DNA from: Calliopum simillimum
Lineage: Eukaryota; Arthropoda; Insecta; Diptera; Lauxaniidae
DNA: 64,000 bases
Assembly: GCA_951812925.1 (NCBI GenBank)
Contig: OX638369.1
Span: 48,727,061 to 48,791,060, forward strand
Direction of reading: 5' to 3'
Part shown: positions 56,853-64,000 of the stretch, one piece after another
Layout of the letters: every line of letters begins with the position of its first letter
How positions within the stretch are numbered: position 1 is the first letter of the stretch
Notes under the pieces: generated by a model
Database searches by the model: none
The model's input: only the letters and a program-made list of their open reading frames with translations
What the model was told of the DNA's origin: nothing
Made by a program: the position numbers and the translations under genes

Positions 56853-57154
56853 TTACTCCTTGCATGTTATCTCACAATTTTCTTTTGTCCAAAAGCGGTT
56901 ATCAGTACCTCCGCAGCAACCATAATAGAAAATCACGCATTCATTTTTTGCAAGCTTGTAGGTCCACCTTGGGGTTGTACTACACCAGCAGGGACCAGGG
57001 TCCGAGTCTGGTAAAGCGCACACAGCTATGAATTTTACAAAAAATTAATAAAAAAGCTCTGTAGTAATTTGTATAAAAGGAACTAACGGTCCTTAACGGC
57101 TTGTGCCAAGGCAACGAAACCAAAAATCACAAAAATCAGAACGCAGATTTTCAT
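56853..57154 (-). CDS. secreted Kunitz-type protein, gene 2 (two exons, 79 aa)
   Basis: Exon 1 is 57088-57154 (67 nt) and exon 2 is 56853-57025 (173 nt, TAA at 56853-56855). The 62-nt intron begins GTTAGT and ends CATAG, phase 1, so exon sizes equal those of gene 1. Signal peptide MKICVLIFVIFGFVALAQA, mature start VKDPVCALPDSDP. Kunitz cysteines fall at mature-domain positions 3, 13, 30, 38, 51 and 55 (counting from the Pro of PVC), with GCCGG and NRFWTKENC in place. Two extra cysteines, at 15 and 37, flank the P1 residue (Trp14) and the canonical Cys38; in BPTI numbering they are positions 16 and 37. The reading frame is open once spliced; without splicing it is invisible. Likely secreted and disulfide-rich; the target is unknown. 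Confidence 0.88.
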
Positions 57155-57240
57155 CTTGGGCAAAGAAACAAATCAAACTGTTGACAAAGTTTAGTTTTGC
57201 GGAATATTTATCTAAGTTAAACATCAAACCATACAACATT
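57155..57240 (-). promoter_or_regulatory. candidate core promoter of Kunitz gene 2
   Basis: On the minus strand, GATAAATATTCC (TATA-like, ~57206-57217) lies ~55 bases upstream of the ATG, followed by TTTGTCAACAGTTTG, in which TCAACAG could serve as an initiator. The spacing (~25-30 bases) is normal for a fly TATA-initiator promoter and gives a short leader of about 30 bases. Confidence 0.45.
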
Positions 57241-57419
57241 TTTAATTATGTACCATTAAAAATCAAATAATTTATTTTTTATAAAGCGTGATAACTTTCC
57301 AAGCTAACACGTACATAAAACGAATAAAGAGTAAGAGGAATAACAAGTGTATGGCTCGCAACTGCGCTAATATAAACAACCTATTGTGGAAAATTTGAAG
57401 CGCTTCCTAAGCACTAGTG

Positions 57420-57640
57420 CTCATTTACTAGCGCGACACAATGATTTTTTTGTAAGGCTGCACTAAGCGCCATTTTATTTAACAATGTTTAAAAAAAATA
57501 TTCCTTGAATATTCAAATTTCACGCGTCCATATCATAGAGATTTGTAGCCTAATGTACTAAGAAATTTGTAATTAATGTATATCTAAGCCATAAGATCTG
57601 AGTATCAATCCCAGCATGGGTGGGTTTTTTTTTGGTTTAA
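57420..57640 (+). repeat. repeat with a tRNA-like module
   Basis: GACACAATGATTTTTTTGTAAGGCTGCA (57434-57461) matches the starts of the 6.1-kb units. About 100 bases later, TTGTAGCCTAATGTACTAAG (A-box-like) and GAGTATCAATCCC (B-box-like), then AGCATGGGTGGG and a T-run, form another tRNA-like module at 57549-57632. Confidence 0.45.
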
Positions 57641-58903
57641 TTAAATAGTTTTAGATTATCATCGCATTATTAATTAGCAGTTCAGCTTGGTTTTTCAGAT
57701 GGCTACGGTATACTAAAAATAAAAACTTAGCTCAGTCGTCAGAGTATATAAAAATGTTTTCAGGATATTCATCACAAAATAGTAATTTGTCATGGGTAAA
57801 GTGGTATTTTAAATTTTCACAAAATAAAACTATCAAAGTGTCATAAGGCGGCTTTTATGGCCAAACGAATAAGCGAAAAATTTCACAAAATATGAATTTT
57901 AATCTTTTGGAGCAAACTCTTGTTGCTGATGGGATAGGATTTGCGTAATAATTTTGTAATAATTCTGTCTTTCAAGCTAACTATGTAATAAAAATACAAT
58001 ATATGAAGCAAAACACGCCAAGTGTACCAGCTGAAAATTTTTTTGTCTCCGATTTCGCTCAAATTTGGCAATTTGGTAGTTTCGGCGCGCAAAAACTGTA
58101 GTCCGGGAGAGTTTGGTCCTAGTACCATTTGTTGTTAAAATACAGGGTGTTGAAGTTGGCGGTTTTAGTCATTTTCATGAAAATGGTGTTTTTTTTCAAA
58201 AACTTATAGCGTACACCAAAGTTTGTAAATTGATATACATAAGCAACTGGTCCCATTAATTTTTAAGTGTTCTTTAGATAAAAAATATAACTTGATGAAA
58301 AAATTTTTCAAACTTAAAAATACTTCTGAATTTTTTTTGAAAAAACCTTGCTTGAATTTTTTTTAAAAGTGCTTTACACTAAAGTATAATTTATAAGCTT
58401 TAAAATAATGTATGACTCAAGATAGGACTTGGTCAATAGATGGGATTTTTTGGCTTTTGAACGCCCGCGGCAGGCAAAACTCTTTGTTTACTCAAGAAGA
58501 AAGCTTCTTAAGAAAAAAGAAAAATATTTTAGTGCTAGTTCACTCACTTTTTTGTTAATTAAAAAATCTAAAAAAAAATAGAACCCATCGATTGCCCATT
58601 CTTAAAATAGTCTTTACATTTATCGAATACATTAAGGTTTACTCCAATTTTTTTTTTTTTTTTTTAATCGAAGAACATAATCATAGATGGCAATTTAGTT
58701 TTTAAAAATTGAAAATTTTATTAAAAAATCATTCATACAAATTTTTTTAATCTTTTATAAAAATTTTCTGAAAAAATTTTAAATTTAAAACAAAAATCAC
58801 ATGATTTGGCCGATTGGCGGAGTTATAAGCATTTCAAAAAATTAATTAAATTGTTAAAAAAAAATTTAACAAAATCATGAATGCTGATCACAACTAGTAC
58901 TTT
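57641..58903. other. gene-free AT-rich DNA
   Basis: No gene supported. 57790-57910 is a dispersed repeat shared with 52845-53080. ACAGGGTGTTGAAGTTGGCG at 58142 may begin an unrecognised repeat. Poly-T at 58649-58664. Confidence 0.4.
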
Positions 58904-59525
58904 TGGGCCGTCCATAAAGGATGTCACGGTTTTTCAGACGATTTTTCACCGTCTCTCCTCCCATGACACAAATGGTCACATTTTTCCAGACCCTCCCCCC
59001 CCTTCTATGTACACATTGTTGCGGTTAATAACGGCAATAGCATGTAGTAAATAAACAGCAGTTAAAACAAAATAGAATTCATAGAAACATTCAAAAATAA
59101 TTAATATACAAGTCGGAAGAATTTTCTTTCAAATATCTTGTCATGGATTTTCAAAACATATATCTGCTGAATTTTTCAGAATCGATTCTCCGTTGCCCTT
59201 CTTTTCCTTCGGAATATCCGCTAAGCCAGTCAAATCTAAATCGTAAATGGTCGGTTGAGATTCCATTATTTTTGACGCTTTGCTGCTACTCTGATTAGTC
59301 GGATTTTCGGCAATACAAAAATCGACTTCTTGTTCGTGTTTTACAGAACTTTGTGTTTCTGGAGCATCACTTTGAAGCGAAATAAATGTAGCATGATTGA
59401 CAAGTTCTCGACTCCAGTTAATTTTCGGCTGGAAAGTTACTCAACTGGAATTATTATTCCAGACGTCACATTTCCATAAACCCCCTCTCCCCCCTCAAAC
59501 CATGACGTCCTTTAAAGACGGCCCC
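58904..59525. mobile_element. 0.62-kb inverted-repeat element with a coding remnant
   Basis: The left end TGGGCCGTCCATAAAGGATG and right end GGGGCCGTCTTTAAAGGACG (inverted) match for over 30 bases, continuing through CATG, C-rich runs (CCTCCCCCCCTTC and the inverse of a similar run) and GGTCACATTTTTCC/GACGTCACATTTCC. A GGGCCGTCC(A)TAAAGGACGTC terminus is common in insect DNA transposons, but I do not assign a superfamily. Inside on the minus strand is a coding-like exon (59141-59428). Confidence 0.65.
59141..59428 (-). pseudogene. coding-like exon of unknown family (95 codons)
   Basis: A frame without ATG opens just after a splice-acceptor-like CTTTCCAG and runs to TGA at 59141-59143. The composition is that of a real protein: PKINWSRELVNHATFISL, SVKHEQEVDFCIAENPTNQ, SQPTIYDLDLTGLADIPK. 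A stop lies just upstream of the acceptor-like site. It may be the last exon of a transposon gene or a captured host exon. I do not recognise the family and know of no partner exon in the window. Confidence 0.35.
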
Positions 59526-62500
59526 TATAACAAAAAAAAAAGTTTCAACAAAGTTGGAGGTGCAAAAGTCAAATGCTATCCGGTTACCTACGTATGTATT
59601 ATACAAATTAGACTAAAACTTTCAGACAGGCAAGAAAAAATTTTACGAAGTTTTGGGGAACTAAATTATTAAGGAAAATTTTAGAGGGAAAATGTTATTC
59701 AGGGAAAAGTTGTGGGAGAAAATATCATAACTTAGTTCTATAACAAAGTTGATCGATATCAGCTAATTACAGGTATTTAACTTTTGCTTCTGAATTATTC
59801 ATCGGTTTTGATCTATCTATACCGAAGATCAAGAATATTTTATGTAAATTAACAAATCATATTGCTTATATCGACTGCATTCAATATAATTTTGATTTTT
59901 ATAAAAAATAAATAGAATCGTTGAAATGATCTGGAAGCCATAAAGGAGCGAGTTTTATGCGAAGCTACCAAAAATTTCGAATTGGTAGAAAATATTTCAA
60001 TACATTCACATGAAAAAGCAATCTCTGCTCTGTTGATTCAAGAGAGAGAGAGCGAGAGGGAGATAGAGTTTTCAATTGTTATAAATTTTAGTTCTAATTA
60101 TAACGTTTATTGTCTTGAAGCATTTCGTTTTAAATCTAAATAAATGAAAATTAAGTCAAATAAATGCAAACATTTTTTGGAGAAAATAATACAATAGAAA
60201 CTAGCTAATTTTTGGAAAAACAGAGTAAACAGAAAAATTCAGTTTTTATAAAAAACTTTTGGGGAAAATTACTTATGTAATATTAAGTCAATTTTATAAA
60301 AAAAAAACAATTTTTTTTGGGTAGGTATGACTTCAAATTTTTTTGAACAATTTCAGAACATCGATCGAAATGCTAGTCAAGCGATTAACGATATTCCTCT
60401 GGAGTTGACAATAAATAACGAAATAATATGTGATTAGCTAATGTTTAACCTTTTACATACAATTTTTACAAGGTTAGCTCCACATCTAAAGGTTTCCCAC
60501 ATATTAAAGCAGAATTTTTTGGATATTTTTTTGAGTTTTTCTAAAACCAACACTTCTCACATTTCCACTTTGTCATACTACAATGATACTCCTACTTTTT
60601 TCATTTATCCGTCATAAAAATTTAATAGTTTTTGTTTTTTTTTTTTAGCACAGCGTTACTATTCAAAACTGCTAAAACTTTTGCGAATTTTTCATCGCTA
60701 AACCAGTAGCACATACAGCTGTTTAACTCATTCAACTCAATACCTGCTGAAAAGTTTTTCGACATTTTCATGCTGCAAAACGTAAAAAAAATGTCCAAAG
60801 TTTTGGGTTGCAAGAGAGTGTAGCATCCGAGAAAAGAAATAAAAAATAAATAAAAAAATTACATGCGAGTTATCGTGTCGTATGATTAACTTTAATTTAA
60901 CGCGACAGTAGTGGAATGCGTTGTCAAGTGAAAACTTTTAAATTGTTTTTAGCAATTTTTGACAACTTTTCATGAATTACTGGACAGGATAATGATTGCC
61001 AACTTCTCAAAATGAACAAGTAAATTTTCGACAAATTTTCGACATTTGCAAATGTTTAAGAACAAACGAAATATCTAAAAAAGACGAAATTTTTTTTCTT
61101 TTTGTGGTTTTCAGGAAATTCAGGATTTCCACTTGAAGTATTTGGAAAATAAAAAAGGTTTTTTTCAATACCTAAGTACTTTTATTTTCGAATTTAATAT
61201 GAAAACTATATCTACAAAAATCCTATCTTTTATGACAACCATTATGTTCATTAGTAACAATTCTGCTAATTAATACACTTCCGTTTTGCAATTAGTAATC
61301 GGGACAAAATTATGAATAATATACCTACGCAGAAAAATACAACCCAAGAAACAATAAAGGCAAAAAGGAGCATTGAATGAGCCAAAAATTAAAAGGAAGG
61401 ACATGCGACATAATCAAATCAAATGTAAGAAATGAAAAGGCATACACGCAAATCCATATTATCATACAGTAGGAAATACAAATTACTTGAATTATGTTAA
61501 CGATAACAAAAATATTGCATTGTTATGTATTGAAATGAAGCTTAAGACTTTTTCCTACAGGGTAGCAAGAAACCACAGCATGAGATATTTTATTACAACG
61601 AAAAAAATAATGAGCAAAAAAATATTGTAATGAAGAAGGAATCCTTTATTTTGTGAACGCACATATACGAATATATGTAAGTATTGTGTGGTATGTGTGT
61701 GCTCGTATATACATGTATATGTACGTTTGTATATAGAGTAGCATTATATGCTATAAAGTGTATGGTCAATATGACCAGACATAAAAAAGAAAACTAATAA
61801 TGAAACGAATTCTGACCCCAAACACACATACACATATACATTAAGTGTCAGAAATTAAGTGACAAAAATACACATACACCCATAAATAGATATGTAAGTT
61901 AAGACGCAAAGTGACAATTGCAGACCCATTGCTTCTTGGTTTCAATTTCAGCTTTAAATGAAATTGCTGCTGCCAACTTTAATTTGTGCATCGTGTTAAA
62001 TAAAACGAAACGAAAGAGAGCAAATGTCTCGCATATGTATGTGTTAATGTATGTATGTATGTGAGAGAGTGACAAAAAGAAAAAAATACTTTAATGAAAT
62101 ATTAAATTTTATTGCCTGCGTGACTGTCAGCAGCAACAACGCCAAACATAGAAAGAACAAGAAGACAAAGAGGACGAAGGACAAAGAAGAAACGAATACA
62201 AGGAACTTGACATTTCGCATCATATACAATATAAGAGTGTGAACAAAAAACTTGTAACGCTGCACAAACACACCTTTATACAGGCACACACGCCCATTCA
62301 AAGCGGTAACAATAGTGTACAGTGTCTGACTTCCGATATTCAGAAGGAAATTAAGAAATTATAACTGACATGTGATTAAGAAAGTTAGATGAAGTCAGCA
62401 AAAATGCTGCCATGAAGCGGTGTTCAAATCTCAAATTTCGAGCTTCTACAGATATTATAAAGTTGGTAATGAAACGGCCATATGATCAGGTGGAATCCGC

Positions 62501-62844
62501 AGGGGGGGGACAAAATAAGACGAAGGCTCAGAACATTGTGACACCAAATAATAAAAAATTATGTATCAAAAATTAGAAGGAACTATCACAACATAAAACA
62601 ACGGCAAACAGCAATTGAACTGCTTATAGAATTTTTTTTCACGGCCTTTTCTACTAAGTTTAGCAAACTATGCCAGAAACTTTAAGCCATTTGGCAACAG
62701 TGTATTAAAAATTTCATTCAGCAATAAGTAAAATTCTCTCAAAATCCTTTGCGTTAACCTCTATATAACACCGATAGAAATAATTGAAAGGGATACTCAC
62801 GTATTCGGTATGCTTGTCAATAACTTAGACCCTGATTCACAGTT
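59526..62844. other. gene-free AT-rich DNA
   Basis: No gene supported. Contains GA-rich (60043-60068), TATATG/TGTG (61655-61740) and ATGTATGT (62034-62060) microsatellites and several poly-A/T tracts. ORFs are short and low in complexity. Confidence 0.45.
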
Positions 62845-63132
62845 TTAATTAACATAGTTAACTAAGCTTGTGACCATAGTCAAACTAATCATTCGTTTTC
62901 GCAGTGTTTTGGTTAATTTAAATAATAAACCAGAGTGCAAGCAAAATCTTTCATAAAATTCCTTGTCATCGTAGTTGCCAACGATCAACCACAATAATTC
63001 AAATTTATCTCCAAAGCTTATCGAAGTCGTGCCCTGAAAGATCATCATCCTTTTCGTTACCCTTAATGACATGGTACCAAAACGAGCGTATGGTCGGGCG
63101 AACGACCTAGTTCGATTATATTTTTCCTGCAT
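62845..63132 (-). pseudogene. possible PIF/Harbinger transposase N-terminal fragment
   Basis: A 95-codon frame contains NYDDKEFYERFCLHSGLLFK followed by LTKTLRKRM, which resembles the start of Harbinger (ALP1/HARBI1-like) nucleases, where an acidic D/E-E-F-x-x-R-F-R motif precedes helices. The nuclease's catalytic part is not found downstream. The DNA after the frame (AGTTAACTATGTTAATTAAA) resembles the inner end of a terminal repeat. This is a motif-level guess only. Confidence 0.3.
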
Positions 63133-63198
63133 TTCTCTACTAGTTTTGATTTTATTGTTTAGTAGTCTCTTCTAACTTGCAAGCCTTTAGGTTGGTAC

Positions 63199-64000
63199 CA
63201 GTGCCGGATCAAGCCAAATGGGGGCCCTAGGCCATTCAAATTTAGGGGCCCTCTTTCTTTTAATAATTGTTAAATTAATCTTTAATTATGCATTTATAGA
63301 ATTTAAACAGCTTATTCATATCATTTAAAAGTTGTAAACACAATAAAACAATCAAAATAGTCAGCATAGTAATTTATAAAATAATTATTGGACATCTCTT
63401 TTAAATATTAAAACGACGTTCACTTTTAAAAAACTTTTCTCCTACATTTCAGATCACTCAAATCATTAATGACATCTTCAAAATCAATTTGACGAAGAAC
63501 ATCCGATTCAATGGACATCAGACTTAGCATGTCCAATCGTTCTTGACCCATAACACTTCTATGCTTTTCAACTTCGAAAAAGAGCGCTTTGTTGTACAAT
63601 TTTTTATCATAAGATTTGAAAAAATGCGAAGAGCAATGTCCACGTTTGGGAAAACGGTTTCGAGATTATCTCGTGTCAGTGAGGGAGTGAACTTAGGTCT
63701 TGATGGAAATTTTGATGTGATAAAATCGTGAAACTGTTTGAGTTCAGGATAAAAATCTCCCAAATCGTCAGGATAGAAGTCAACTAAACAGGCAATTTTT
63801 TCGCGGTATTCATTTTCTGTCAAACTATAGTCAGCCAAAAATTAACATCTCTTCGAAACCTCTAAGTAAACTTGGGTTTGGCTGTTGATTTCGATCTTGA
63901 GCGTACCGATAATAACAAGAAAACCGTTGACACGAAAAAAGTCTCGCGCATTTAATAGAACTTCTGGAGCATTGTCATCGTTTGGCTGTCTTGTTTTTTG
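63199..64000 (-). mobile_element. hAT-type transposon, 3' part, runs off the window
   Basis: CAGTGCCGGATCAAGCC, then GGGGGCCCTAGGCC, at 63199 has the CAG-GCCGG start typical of hAT inverted repeats, and a hAT transposase C-terminus lies just inside it on the minus strand. The other end is beyond the window, so size and target duplication cannot be checked. Confidence 0.75.
63426..64000 (-). pseudogene. hAT transposase C-terminal part (ZMYM1-like), broken
   Basis: Read on the minus strand from the window edge: FFRVNGFLVIIGTL, then an in-frame TAA (63842-63844), then FLADYSLTENEYREKIA, VDFYPDDLGDFYPELKQFHD and the hAT dimerisation block FPNVDIALRIFSNLMIKNC plus RSFSKLK. The frame then breaks near 63555 and resumes one frame over as MGQERLDMLSLMSIESD, ending at 63426. 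In relatives, SKLK is followed by about ten residues before the QERL motif; here a few codons are lost with the frameshift. One stop and one deletion make it inactive. Family relatives are often called zinc finger MYM-type protein 1-like. Confidence 0.8.

Overview
This is an AT-rich stretch of animal nuclear DNA, almost certainly from a fly (Diptera, probably a higher fly; I cannot name the species). The grounds are two small secreted Kunitz-type genes with 64-nt and 62-nt introns and AATAAA signals, which resemble the dipteran accessory-gland Kunitz family, and a typical fly transposon set: BEL/Pao, Tc1, Loa-like, RTE-like, hAT and probably PIF/Harbinger. Nothing bacterial is present. Host coding content is very low. 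Most of the window is transposons, foldback (long inverted repeat) elements, satellites and gene-free AT-rich DNA.

Layout. 0-16.5 kb: no convincing gene. It holds a 266-bp hairpin, a 1.9-kb foldback (3.29-5.20 kb), a 320-bp inverted-repeat element, duplicated tRNA-like units near 6.1-6.5 kb, a ~142-bp tandem array (10.9-11.8 kb), a 46-bp perfect inverted repeat around a hammerhead-like motif (12.0-12.2 kb) and a 7-bp microsatellite (12.66-12.92 kb). 16.6-21.5 kb: a young BEL/Pao element with apparently identical 572-bp LTRs, a 5-bp target duplication and one internally deleted 854-codon ORF. 22.2-24.7 kb: a terminal-inverted-repeat element carrying a tRNA-like module, then an intact Tc1 transposon. 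28.1-29.4 and 31.9-33.1 kb: two more non-autonomous inverted-repeat elements, the second with three tRNA-like modules. 33.2-39.05 kb: a full-length Loa-like LINE with an 11-bp target duplication, ORF1, and an ORF2 encoding endonuclease, reverse transcriptase and RNase H. 39.4-47.4 kb: two foldbacks, a 39-bp minisatellite and a double-hairpin element.

47.7-57.2 kb is the only region with host genes. Two paralogous minus-strand Kunitz genes of 79 aa each sit about 9 kb apart, both with exon 1 of 67 nt and exon 2 of 173 nt. Between them lie a foldback element that abuts the first gene's promoter, an RTE-like LINE with an intact 1034-aa ORF inserted in that foldback, a 1.1-kb tandem duplication and a dispersed repeat. 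57.4-64 kb: more repeats, a 0.6-kb inverted-repeat element containing a coding-like exon, a possible Harbinger fragment, and the 3' end of a decayed hAT transposon running off the right edge.

The most interesting items are the Kunitz pair (hidden by splicing, with faster change in the mature domain than in the signal peptide and an extra cysteine pair in one copy) and the recurring tRNA-like modules (B-box plus T-run) embedded in inverted-repeat elements.
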